From contig JANQLS010000031.1 in assembly GCA_028280485.1 (NCBI GenBank), forward strand, positions 1-64,000: a DNA stretch of 64,000 nt, read 5' to 3'. Each line of letters opens with the position of its first letter. The first letter of the stretch is position 1. The notes under the pieces are model-generated. The model had not been told where the DNA came from, made no database searches, and saw only the letters and a program-made list of their open reading frames with translations. Shown here in pieces: positions 7,913 to 16,227 of this stretch. This stretch comes from Planctomycetota bacterium (GTDB taxonomy: Bacteria; Planctomycetota; UBA8108; JACQVS01). The position numbers and the translations under genes are program-made.

Positions 7913-9367
7913 CTAATTTTTATCAATATTTCCGTAAAGATGCTTTCCACGGCGAGCAGCTTCTAATGCCTTCAGGCTGTCTTGCTCAACTCCTGGGTCA
8001 TCCTGGCTTTTGAGCCAGCGGTCGAGTTCACGGCTCAATACTTTGAGTTTTGCTGCATAGTTAGGATCGCTAGCGAGGTTTTTCAATTCATAAGAGTCGT
8101 TTGCCGTTAAATAAAGTTCTTCCTTAGGGCGTTGCATATAGCGCTTAACTAATTTGTAGATTTCAGGATTGTTCCACGCCTCAGCGACCCAAGTTCCCCA
8201 GTAAGGATTGTTGAGGTCGTTACCTTTGGATTTCGTTTTACCCATCAAATGTTTTTCAATGTAGAGTTCGTTTGGGGTGAGATTACGAATGTAACGAAAT
8301 GTTCCATCACTGACCGTGCGAATAGGGTAGGGAGGGCCTTCCGGTACATTGTTATGAACTCCGTAAACATACTGACGATGGGCGGTTCGTTTATTCTTTA
8401 GAACTTCTAAAAAACTTTCACCATCAAAATGTTTAAGCTTCACTTTCCCTCCAGCGGCATCGATCAAGGTGGGCAAAACATCGGCATATTGAACTAAGGC
8501 ATTGGAACGAAAGCCCGCTCGAATTCTTTTTGGCCAACGGGCGATTAAAGCCGTGTGGAGACCCGTATCCCAATTCGTCCATTTACAACCGGGAAACTGT
8601 GAGCCTTGTTCCGAAGAAAAGAAAACGAGAGTGTTGTCAGTTTGCTTTTGATCATCCAAGCATTTTAAGATCTCGCCGACTTGACTATCCATGTAAGTAA
8701 TTTCAGCTAAGTATCGACCGAAATCTTCGCGAGTCCTTTGGGTGTCTGCGATGTTAGGAGGCAGTTGAATTTTGTTGGGTGGGTATTGGGATGCATCACC
8801 CATCACCCAAGGGACGTGAGGTTCAACTAAAGCGACCACTAAGCAAAAGGGCTCTTCATGGTCTTTGGATATAAATGATTTTATTGATTTTAAATCATGA
8901 GGGCGAGTGGGAGCTCGAACGCAGTTGGGATCGAATCCTTGAACTTTTTCAAACGGGTAGACCGATTGGGGTTTTACGTGTACTTTTCCTGCTAAGCCTA
9001 CGCGGTAACCCAGTGGCTTCAATCGATGGGGCATACTTTTGATGTCGGTCTTGCTTCTCGAATGATTCCAAGCACAACCATTTCGGTTGGGATAGAGTCC
9101 TGTGTAAAGTTCAGAGCGGCAGGGCTGACACATAGCTTCACTTAGATACGCACGATTGAAAACTAAGCCCTGTTTAGCTAATGCATCTATGTGAGGTGTT
9201 TTGGCATTTTTCCCGCCGTAGATAGGGAGGTCGTTGTAGGTACAGTCATCAGCGAGAATGATCAAGAAATTAGGTTTGTTTTTTCCACTTGCCTCTGAGA
9301 GAGGAAATATGAGAGTTCCTAAGAGAAAATAACAAATTGTTAGTCTTTTGATGTTCAATTCACGCAT
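7913..9367 (-). CDS. Sulfatase (formylglycine-dependent, type I)
   Basis: A 484-residue sulfatase with an N-terminal signal peptide (to about residue 28). The fold begins KPNFLIILADDCTYNDLPIYGG, where the two Asp ligate the active-site metal. The signature CQPCRSELYTG starts at Cys80 and fits C-x-P-x-R-x4-TG, so this Cys should be converted to formylglycine by a maturase encoded elsewhere. Later motifs include GLAGKVHV, PHVPW and FSSEQGSQFPGCKWTNWDTGLH with the second metal-binding segment. Members hydrolyse sulfate esters, mostly of algal polysaccharides in marine planctomycetes. It is divergent from the giant dehydrogenase/cytochrome gene with 178 bp between start codons, so they may share control. 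Substrate not deducible. Confidence 0.93.
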   Translation of the reverse strand: MRELNIKRLTICYFLLGTLIFPLSEASGKNKPNFLIILADDCTYNDLPIYGGKNAKTPHIDALAKQGLVFNRAYLSEAMCQPCRSELYTGLYPNRNGCAWNHSRSKTDIKSMPHRLKPLGYRVGLAGKVHVKPQSVYPFEKVQGFDPNCVRAPTRPHDLKSIKSFISKDHEEPFCLVVALVEPHVPWVMGDASQYPPNKIQLPPNIADTQRTREDFGRYLAEITYMDSQVGEILKCLDDQKQTDNTLVFFSSEQGSQFPGCKWTNWDTGLHTALIARWPKRIRAGFRSNALVQYADVLPTLIDAAGGKVKLKHFDGESFLEVLKNKRTAHRQYVYGVHNNVPEGPPYPIRTVSDGTFRYIRNLTPNELYIEKHLMGKTKSKGNDLNNPYWGTWVAEAWNNPEIYKLVKRYMQRPKEELYLTANDSYELKNLASDPNYAAKLKVLSRELDRWLKSQDDPGVEQDSLKALEAARRGKHLYGNIDKN

Positions 9368-9545
9368 GTTTTTATTCTATGTTTTGTATACTAAAGAGAG
9401 TGAAGACTTGAGGAAGTCGTTTGGGTTATTGATCTGGCCGACCACCGAAAGAATATTGTAATTCTAACGATAGGTTGGTGCTTCGTTAAGATTGAAGTCC
9501 ATTCTCTAAATAATAAAATCTTAATATCAAATTTGTTTGAGTCCG

Positions 9546-12500
9546 ATGTTTGACGCAAGTAATAAGAACTGCCTTAAGCTCGTTACGATTGCTTTCTTCC
9601 TGAACTTAATCAATACCGATTTAAGGGCGGACGAGTACTTTCCCATTGTCGATTCCGATCTAAAAGTCTCTCTCTTCGCGGAAGACCCCTTAGTGCGTAA
9701 CCCTTGTGCGCTGACTTTTGATTCTAAGGGCCGGTTATTCGTCGGTATGGGGCCTCAGTACAGAAAGCCGAAGCCGGAAACTGGGGGGGACAGTGTTTGG
9801 TTGATGCTCGACGATGATGAAGATGGGAAAGCGGATCGTCGAATTCAATTTGCTACGGGATTTAACTCGATTCAAGGATTAGCCTGGAATGGCTCAGACC
9901 TTTGGATTGCGAACGCACCGGATATGACGATCGTAAGAGATCTCGACGGAGACGACGTTGCCGATGAGTATGTAAGGCTATGGACGGATCTCGGTAACTT
10001 AGAACACGGAATCCATGGTTTGAATTTTGGTCCTGACGGCAAGCTCTATATGTCGAAAGGAAATTCTAAAGGCTTAACGCATCCTCCGGATCGCTTAGCT
10101 CCTCGAGCTTTCCGAAAGCTTTGGGATGTGGATTCACCGGACTTGCCCGAAGCACCTCCTCCTCGAATTTCTGATCGAAAAGATTATAAGAAAAACTTCC
10201 ACAACCCCAATGATGATTGGGGGCGACAGGGAGGTGTCTTACGCTGTAATGCGGATGGGACTGAACTCGAAATCTATTCATATGGATTTAGAAATCCCTG
10301 GGATATCACCTATGACGATGGCTTCAACTGGCTCGGTACCGACAATGACCAGAACATCGGCGATAAAATATTTTCTCCGTTTTTGGGCGCACACTTCGGT
10401 TGGGGGCATTCCTGGAGCTACGATTGGGTCGGTGAAAATCATCTTCCTACGGCTCCGGCTAATGGACCTTTTTTCGAAGGTTCAGGTACTGGAGTTATCT
10501 ACTGTGGGTTGAAGGGCTACCCCGAAAAATATCGTGGGGTTTTTCTCATCAACGATTGGCTTCGTCGAAAAGTTTACATTTATCGACCGAAGTGGGAGGG
10601 GGCTCGAATGCTTCCCACGAAAACGAAATTTGATCTTTTAGCTCATGCTGGGGGTGGTCGATCGATGGGGGAAAGTCGCGGAAGGAAATTCAGTCCTGTG
10701 GATATTGAAATCGGACCGGATGGTGCGATCTTTATTTCGAGTTGGGGGCGCGAATATGGTTTGAAGTTAAAAGATGGAAAGATGGCAAACGAAGGGCGGA
10801 TCTATCGGATTTGGCCGAAAGCGTATAAGCCTAACTTAAAGAGAAACAATCGTTGGCAACTTCCAGTTAAAGAAAGAAGTCTCGCTGAACTCTTTAAGGA
10901 CTTGGGCTCGCATCTTCCTGCAGTACAAGGATTGGCTCAAAACGAATTGATTCGAAGGGGGAAGTCCAATTCAGAAGTATATTCAAAATTGATAAAGCAA
11001 ATAGGGGATTCGCAAACTTCACTGCGAAAATCGACTTGGTTGCTTTGGACTCTCGCGCGATTGAAGGTTTCTGAGAAAGACTCTTTGGCAATCGATGCCA
11101 CCTTTGACGCTCTGGCCAAATCGTCCCCCTCTCTTTCCAAGCGTATTCAAGCTATTCGAATCTTAGGCTATCGAGGAGTTTCTCAATCATTAGTTGATCT
11201 TTTAATCGATCGTGAGCCGAGGGTACGATTTGAAACTCTGCTTTCCATCCGGAGCATCGCTGGAAAACACACTCTTTCTCTGGATACAAAGCTGATTCAA
11301 AAGGTGGTGGATCTTCTTGCCGTCGAAAAAGATCGGCTGGCTTATTACGCTTGTTGGGGGGCTTTGATCGAACTCCTGAATAAGGAGCAGCGAATAAAGT
11401 TGTTGGAAGATCGTCGGCCGCAAGTCCGTCGAGGTGCTTTGTTAAGTTTGCTTGAGAAAGATGAATTGAGTTCAGTTCAAGTTCAATCGTTTGCTTCTGA
11501 TCCCGATCCAAAAACACAAGAATTAGCTAAGCGATTTTTAGCCGGTAAATCGAAAGCGATCATCAAAGGACCTCCATTGAGACCAGCTAATCGAGTGATC
11601 GCGGGTGTCGGTGCGGTTCGACCGCCAGCTCATTTCATTCGACATATCGAATCAGTCAAGGGGCCCGATGCGCTCTATACGGCTTCTCTTTTGTACCCAG
11701 GCGTTCGGGTTTACAACGATCGTTCGTATGCCTTAAAAGACGTTCCCGATGAATTGTTGGGAGATGTTTTTATTCAAACTTCCAATGACGACGGGGATCG
11801 AAGAGAAGTAAGTTTAAAACTCACTCTTTCTGTTGCCTCTGAAATTTATGTGGCTCATGACGTGCGTTTGGCTCAAAAGCCGGCATGGTTAAAAACATTC
11901 GAGAAAACTAAAATTTCCGTCACAACTGACGATGCACCTTTTTTGCTTTATAAAAAGAGTTTTCCCAAGGGCACAGTTCACATTGGGCCCAATCGCGATG
12001 ATGCGGGGCAGGGTGGCAGCTCGAATTACTTCGTGATCGTTCAGCCTCGATTGGTTTCTGAGAAAGAAGAGGCCACTTCAATTGCATCAGCTCAAAAAGC
12101 ATTAAGTGTTGGAAATAAAAAACGGGGAAGGGATCTCTTTCTATCAAAGCGAGGTGCGGGCTGTAATAATTGCCACCGCATGGAAGGTTTGGGAAATAAT
12201 TATGCCCCCGACTTGTCGGAGATTCGAAAACGTGCAACTCAAGAATTTCTGGTGGAATCGATTCTTAAACCGAGTCAAAAGATCACTGAAGGATTTGTGA
12301 CTCAAGTTGTGACCACTAAGACGGGAACCATAATTCAAGGGATTATTATTCAGGAAACCGGGAGGTCCGTCAGTCTGGCCCAAGTGGGGGGGGAGCTCAT
12401 CCACATTCCGAAAGATTTGATACTTCTTCGAGAGAGTTCTGAAGAATCGGCGATGCCTGATTTTTCAACTCTTTTGAGTGCACAGGATGTCGCGGATGTT

Positions 12501-13511
12501 GTGGCCTACTTGTACTCCGAAGTTCCTAAGCAAAAAGCTGAATCATCAAAGCCTGTTGATCAAAAGGTCTCCAAGCCAAAAATTACCGTACAAAAAACTG
12601 CTAACGTAGGAACCCCTAGCAAAAGAATAGATCAGCGACCAGGTATTCGTTTTATAAAGGAAAAGGGAAAGTTAGTTATAGTTATTGATGGTTGGGTTGC
12701 GGCGACTTATCAGTATGAACATCCCAAAACCAAGCGACCTTTCTTCGCAAACCTTTATTCCTTGAGTGATAAGCCGATTAAAGTTTCCAGAAACTTTCCC
12801 CCCATCGAAGGAAAGGATGTGATGGATCACGGAAGTTATCATCCTGGTATTTGGTTGGCGTTTGGAGATATTGGTGGTGCTGATGTTTGGAGGATGAAGG
12901 CACAAGTGAAGCAAGTCGATCTTTCAGAGGTGAAGGCGGGGAAAAATCGAGCGAGCTTTAAAGTGAAGAATCACTATTTGAAAGGTGGGGCTCTGATTTG
13001 TGAAGAGGAATGTACTTACTCGATTGTTCGTACTCCAATGGGTTACTGGATTGGGTATGACTCACAATTTTCTTCAAAGAATCAGGACTTCTATTTTGGT
13101 GATCAAGAAGAGATGGGCTTAGGAATCAGAATCGCAAGTTCCATCACAGTGAAAAATGGGGGTGCCATGTTCAATAGTGTGGGCGGAATCGACGAAAAGG
13201 GCACTTGGGGGAAGGCTGCTGATTGGCTGGATTATTACGGCACGATCGATGGGCGAGAAGTTGGGATGATGCTGATGGGGCATCCTGGGAATTTTAGACG
13301 CCCGTGGTTTCATAGCCGAAATTATGGCGCATGTGTTCTCAATCCATTTGGTCGAAAAGCCATGAAGCAGGGGGCAGTCAGCAAGATCGTTGTAAAGAAA
13401 AAGGACTCCTTTAGATTTCGAGTGGCCGTTTTTATTCACGATAAAAAACAAGGTGAAAAGCTCGACCGGGAAGCGGTCTTCAAATCCTACATAAAATCGA
13501 CTCAAGAATAG
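9546..13511 (+). CDS. PVC-type membrane-bound dehydrogenase / HEAT / cytochrome c protein fused to a DUF6807-like domain
   Basis: A 1,321-residue multidomain exported protein. ATG 9546 is preferred over the in-frame TTG at 9537; neither has a strong ribosome-binding site. A signal peptide ends near residue 27. Residues about 30-430 form a glucose/sorbosone-dehydrogenase-like beta-propeller (ALTFDSKGRLFVGMGPQYR, NFGPDGKLYMSKGN, GFRNPWDITYD, IEIGPDGAIFISSWGR). Residues about 440-670 are HEAT-like helices. A cytochrome c domain holds CNNCH near residue 872 with DLSEI and VESILKPSQ downstream, typical of planctomycete haem proteins. After a Lys/Ser/Pro linker, the last 300 residues (DHGSYHPGIWLAFGDIGG, FGRKAMKQG) resemble the PmoA-like DUF6807 family, normally a separate protein. 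Inferred role: periplasmic oxidation of a sugar-type substrate coupled to cytochrome c. Confidence 0.85.
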   Translation: MFDASNKNCLKLVTIAFFLNLINTDLRADEYFPIVDSDLKVSLFAEDPLVRNPCALTFDSKGRLFVGMGPQYRKPKPETGGDSVWLMLDDDEDGKADRRIQFATGFNSIQGLAWNGSDLWIANAPDMTIVRDLDGDDVADEYVRLWTDLGNLEHGIHGLNFGPDGKLYMSKGNSKGLTHPPDRLAPRAFRKLWDVDSPDLPEAPPPRISDRKDYKKNFHNPNDDWGRQGGVLRCNADGTELEIYSYGFRNPWDITYDDGFNWLGTDNDQNIGDKIFSPFLGAHFGWGHSWSYDWVGENHLPTAPANGPFFEGSGTGVIYCGLKGYPEKYRGVFLINDWLRRKVYIYRPKWEGARMLPTKTKFDLLAHAGGGRSMGESRGRKFSPVDIEIGPDGAIFISSWGREYGLKLKDGKMANEGRIYRIWPKAYKPNLKRNNRWQLPVKERSLAELFKDLGSHLPAVQGLAQNELIRRGKSNSEVYSKLIKQIGDSQTSLRKSTWLLWTLARLKVSEKDSLAIDATFDALAKSSPSLSKRIQAIRILGYRGVSQSLVDLLIDREPRVRFETLLSIRSIAGKHTLSLDTKLIQKVVDLLAVEKDRLAYYACWGALIELLNKEQRIKLLEDRRPQVRRGALLSLLEKDELSSVQVQSFASDPDPKTQELAKRFLAGKSKAIIKGPPLRPANRVIAGVGAVRPPAHFIRHIESVKGPDALYTASLLYPGVRVYNDRSYALKDVPDELLGDVFIQTSNDDGDRREVSLKLTLSVASEIYVAHDVRLAQKPAWLKTFEKTKISVTTDDAPFLLYKKSFPKGTVHIGPNRDDAGQGGSSNYFVIVQPRLVSEKEEATSIASAQKALSVGNKKRGRDLFLSKRGAGCNNCHRMEGLGNNYAPDLSEIRKRATQEFLVESILKPSQKITEGFVTQVVTTKTGTIIQGIIIQETGRSVSLAQVGGELIHIPKDLILLRESSEESAMPDFSTLLSAQDVADVVAYLYSEVPKQKAESSKPVDQKVSKPKITVQKTANVGTPSKRIDQRPGIRFIKEKGKLVIVIDGWVAATYQYEHPKTKRPFFANLYSLSDKPIKVSRNFPPIEGKDVMDHGSYHPGIWLAFGDIGGADVWRMKAQVKQVDLSEVKAGKNRASFKVKNHYLKGGALICEEECTYSIVRTPMGYWIGYDSQFSSKNQDFYFGDQEEMGLGIRIASSITVKNGGAMFNSVGGIDEKGTWGKAADWLDYYGTIDGREVGMMLMGHPGNFRRPWFHSRNYGACVLNPFGRKAMKQGAVSKIVVKKKDSFRFRVAVFIHDKKQGEKLDREAVFKSYIKSTQE

Positions 13512-13633
13512 AAATCAATTCAACACGATGGAGATGTTCGAATGTGGGCATCTCTACCCTTTATTTATATTTACAAATCCAGCGCCTGAACTAAGGACCC
13601 TTTTCTATCATCAGCAAAAGCGGTCGTTCAAAA

Positions 13634-13946
13634 CCGGACACCTTACCTATCAGAGTGAAGTTTCCTTCCACCCCCAACCCCTTACCAGGTAAGGGGGAGT
13701 GTCCGAATTCATCCCCTCAAGACCGAACACTTCATCCCCCAAATCCCTTACCAGGTAACGGATTGTGGAGCCCTTGGGAAGCTGATGAGCTCGTATTCGG
13801 TCAGCTTTAAGCGGACAGTTTACCTTTCAAAGCCACCTCAAATCCCTTACCAGGTAAGGGTGGGTGTTCGTAAATGTGCCCCCAAATCCGAACAATTTAT
13901 CCCTCAAAGTCGTTACCAGGTAGCGGGAGGGGGAGCCCTTGGGGTG
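13634..13946. repeat. Duplicated unit with four CCCTTACCAGGTAAGGG palindromes
   Basis: The noncoding stretch after the giant gene carries four copies of a 17-bp palindrome centred at 13687, 13753, 13852 and 13918, spaced 66, 99 and 66 bp. Copies 1 and 3 are perfect (CCCTTACC-A-GGTAAGGG). Copy 4 reads CGTTACC-A-GGTAGCG, where a C-to-G change is matched by a G-to-C change in the other arm. Flanking text repeats too (GGACAnnTTACCTnTCAnAG; CCGAACAnTTnATCCC; GAGCCCTTGGG), so the whole is a diverged tandem duplication of a roughly 165-bp unit with two palindromes each. Function unknown. Not CRISPR: spacing is irregular and the spacers are themselves related. Confidence 0.8.
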
Positions 13947-14002
13947 TCATAAGTTTATTTATTTTAACAAGATATGGTTTTGGCTGTTTTTTTAATTCTT
14001 TT

Positions 14003-14033
14003 TTGTCACAGGCGGTGGGGAGGGTCGTAAGAG
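14003..14033 (+). promoter_or_regulatory. Bipartite promoter-like element, copy 1
   Basis: TTGTCACAG, 14 bases, CGTAAGAG. The identical boxes with the identical 14-base gap recur at 14599-14629, while the bases between them differ. This is how an alternative-sigma promoter looks. It precedes a small lipoprotein gene by about 70 bp, close to an ECF sigma gene at 16.2 kb. Confidence 0.6.
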
Positions 14034-14104
14034 GAGGTGTAAGGAAGATCGCCAAGGCGGTTCAAAACACTAAAACCAAAAACACAGTCAGGAAGGTCAA
14101 AACC

Positions 14105-14431
14105 ATGCTTAATTCAAAATCACTCGCACGCTCAATCTTCTCACTCCTCACCTTAAGCGTATTAGTTTCTTTTATCGGGGCCGGTTGCGTGGCTCCTCGA
14201 GGCGCAGCAGTCGTCGAAACCACCTACGAAACTACCTCCTATCCCCGCTCAAGCCTCTACCTAAGCTTGCACCATAAAAAGAAGTACTACGGTTCAAAAC
14301 ACTACTACAAAAAACCTGTCTGCAAGAAATCGTACGGATACAAAAAGCCTCACTACAAAAAAAGCTACTCCCACAAGAAAAGTTACTCTCACAAAAAACG
14401 AAGCTACTCTCGCTCCCGCAGCCGTCGCTGA
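14105..14431 (+). CDS. Small lipoprotein with Lys/Tyr/Ser/His-rich basic tail
   Basis: A 108-residue predicted lipoprotein. The frame is open further upstream, but ATG 14105 has GGAAGG 8 bases before it and starts a proper signal peptide. The lipobox is IGAGC (Cys near residue 31). The mature part begins APRGAAVVETTYETTSYPRS and then becomes a low-complexity basic tail built from KKSY, SHKK and SRSR units, with roughly half its residues Lys, Tyr, Ser, His or Arg. No family recognised. A membrane-tethered polycation could bind acidic polysaccharide, nucleic acid or peptidoglycan; this is inference. It has its own promoter-like element and terminator, so it is a single-gene transcription unit. 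Confidence 0.72.
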   Translation: MLNSKSLARSIFSLLTLSVLVSFIGAGCVAPRGAAVVETTYETTSYPRSSLYLSLHHKKKYYGSKHYYKKPVCKKSYGYKKPHYKKSYSHKKSYSHKKRSYSRSRSRR

Positions 14432-14475
14432 TAAGACTCACCCCTCAACCAAAATGAACTTTCAACCCCTGACAT

Positions 14476-14504
14476 GGGTCCGGAGAAATCCGGGCCCTTT
14501 TTTT
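14476..14504 (+). terminator. Rho-independent terminator
   Basis: Stem GGGTCCGGA / TCCGGGCCC (one G-U pair) with GAAA tetraloop and T7 tail, 45 bp after the basic lipoprotein gene. Confidence 0.88.
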
Positions 14505-14598
14505 ATGGGTGTCCGATTGTGACTAATTCTCAAAAGTGTACACACAAAGGTCTAGCCAATTCTCAGCCTCAAAAAACTTTCAAAAACTTTTCTCAATC

Positions 14599-14629
14599 TT
14601 GTCACAGCCTTGGGAAGGGACCGTAAGAG
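14599..14629 (+). promoter_or_regulatory. Bipartite promoter-like element, copy 2
   Basis: TTGTCACAG, 14 bases, CGTAAGAG: the same boxes and gap as at 14003-14033. Limited similarity continues after the second box (purine-rich GAGGnGTnAAG). It lies about 90 bp before the poly-Gly lipoprotein gene and probably drives it and the following YadA-head-like gene. Confidence 0.6.
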
Positions 14630-14716
14630 AGGGTGAAGAGGCTGGTAAGTAAAAACAAAGTGAACCAGCCCAAACCATAACCCGCCAATCATGGCAACCT
14701 TAGGAAAGGAAAAATC

Positions 14717-14977
14717 ATGAACCTCGAAAACCTCTTCGTTCTGAAGACGGTTGTCTCTTCAGAGATCTCAAGACTTAAATTCTTTAAGTCAAAAACGAAT
14801 CGCAGTTTTGTTCGCGGGCTCTTTTCACTCTTAGTTTTAACTGCCGTTACCGTCGCCTTTACTGGTTGTGGAGGTGGAGGTGGTGGAGGAGGAGACGACG
14901 AGGAAATCCAACCCGTCAATCCTGATGAAGAAAACCGTTGGGATTTTATGAACTGGGACGAGGGCGTGTGGGGTTAA
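14717..14977 (+). CDS. Small lipoprotein with poly-Gly and acidic tail
   Basis: An 86-residue predicted lipoprotein of no known family. ATG 14717 follows AGGAAAGGAAAAATC. The N-region is unusually long (about 30 residues, rich in Lys, Arg and Ser) before the hydrophobic core LFSLLVLTAVTVAF and lipobox FTGC. The lipidated Cys would be followed by eight glycines, then an acidic Asp/Glu segment and a short Trp-containing end (WDFMNWDEGVWG). Poly-Gly after the lipid anchor is a common flexible tether. No terminator separates it from the next gene 82 bp on, so both are probably in one operon under promoter copy 2. Its acidic tail contrasts with the basic tail of the neighbouring lipoprotein. Confidence 0.68.
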   Translation: MNLENLFVLKTVVSSEISRLKFFKSKTNRSFVRGLFSLLVLTAVTVAFTGCGGGGGGGGDDEEIQPVNPDEENRWDFMNWDEGVWG

Positions 14978-15059
14978 GCCTCCCTTCAACCTTCAGCTCA
15001 ATTCAAACTTGTAAAAAATCGAAAACAAAAATCAAACTTCTAAACCATAAGGAAAAATC

Positions 15060-16052
15060 ATGATCCGTTCAATCAGCCAAAAAAGCTTCTCAGGTCGCCA
15101 AGTACTCACCGTTCTCACCGTCATGGCCCTCAGCATCACTGTTCTCACTCAAGCCGTCGACATCCCTAACCTCTTTCAAGCCGGCGACACTGCCCGCGCC
15201 GACGACGTTAACCAAAACTTTCAAGTAATCGCCGACGCCATCGAAGCCTTAGAACTTGACCTCGCTACCGAACGTTCACAACGTGAAGCTCTCGAAGAAA
15301 GAATTGAAGATTTAGAATCGCAAAGCAATGAATCCAATCCCTTGTTTGATTTCGTAAGAATCGAAGAGGGTGATCTCGAAGGCGTTGCCGGTCCTCATAT
15401 TGTCTTTGAAGGTGCCAATATACACATTCGAAGTGGATCGGACTTCACCGACGACGACATATCCAGTGGCCAGGAGCCGTTGGGCTTAGGCAATCTGATC
15501 ATCGGCTACAACGAAGCTCCCCAAGACCTATCTGCCGGTGAACGATCTGGCTCACATAATCTTGTCCTGGGTGAACTCAATCGCTTCAGCAGTGTCTCTG
15601 GTATCGTCGCTGGAAAAAATAACGAAATCACCGCTCCTTCAGCTATGACCTTGGGTGGTCAGTTCAATCGAGCAACCGGAGATTTCGCAGCAATCCTCGG
15701 CGGTGGTGGTGCAACACCTAACCTCACAAACGTCGCTTCTGGAAACTACGCCACGATCTCTGGTGGATTCCGAAATGTCGCCAGTGGAAGTCAAGCTTCA
15801 GTCACCGGTGGAAGCAACAACCAGGCAGCGGATTTCCTCTCTTCGGTCACCGGGGGAACTTCTAATGTAGCCAATGGTACCGGAGCAACTGTCTCTGGTG
15901 GAGCCGGAAACATTGCAAGCGGTTCAAACTCAGCGATCAGTGGTGGTCAAAATGGAAGAGCTGAAGGAGGCGCTTCCGCAATCAGCGGTGGCTTAGACCA
16001 AACCGTCAACAGCAACTTCGACTGGCGAGCTTGTGACGTCACCTGCAACTAA
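15060..16052 (+). CDS. Exported coiled-coil protein with YadA-head-like repeats
   Basis: A 330-residue exported protein. The signal peptide ends near residue 32 (TQAVDIP). A segment NLFQAGDTARADDVNQNF leads into a coiled coil (about 55-92). From residue about 160 it consists of roughly 14-residue units of the form GxxNxAxGxxAxVxGG, for example NVASGNYATISGGFRN and NIASGSNSAISGGQNG. These match the left-handed beta-roll head repeats of YadA-type trimeric adhesins. There is no YadA membrane anchor: the protein ends after DWRACDVTCN with two cysteines. In true trimeric autotransporters the coiled coil follows the head; here it precedes it. Inferred role: trimeric surface or matrix fibre. It is the last gene before a strong terminator. 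Confidence 0.75.
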   Translation: MIRSISQKSFSGRQVLTVLTVMALSITVLTQAVDIPNLFQAGDTARADDVNQNFQVIADAIEALELDLATERSQREALEERIEDLESQSNESNPLFDFVRIEEGDLEGVAGPHIVFEGANIHIRSGSDFTDDDISSGQEPLGLGNLIIGYNEAPQDLSAGERSGSHNLVLGELNRFSSVSGIVAGKNNEITAPSAMTLGGQFNRATGDFAAILGGGGATPNLTNVASGNYATISGGFRNVASGSQASVTGGSNNQAADFLSSVTGGTSNVANGTGATVSGGAGNIASGSNSAISGGQNGRAEGGASAISGGLDQTVNSNFDWRACDVTCN

Positions 16053-16078
16053 TCCTAACAACAACCTTTTCTGAAGCC

Positions 16079-16115
16079 ACGCAGGCCAGGTGCTCCACCT
16101 GGCCTGCGTTTTTTT
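16079..16115 (+). terminator. Rho-independent terminator
   Basis: Perfect 14-bp stem (ACGCAGGCCAGGTG and its complement) with loop CTC and T7 tail, 27 bp after the YadA-head-like gene. Confidence 0.93.
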
Positions 16116-16227
16116 GTTTAATTCATTCCTCTTGATTTCCCAATCTCACCCTTCCCCTCGAACACCCGTCCTCTTTATAATAAATAGGACGATTCCTTTT
16201 ATTTGAAAGAACACCGGGGGTGATCCA

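Noticed and set aside
13634-13946. Possible CRISPR array
   Set aside because: Only four repeats of 17 bp, spacing 66/99/66, spacers related to each other by duplication, no cas gene.
13874-14104. Upstream extension of the basic lipoprotein to 185 residues
   Set aside because: It would start within the palindrome array and run across the promoter-like element; the signal peptide and ribosome-binding site point to ATG 14105.
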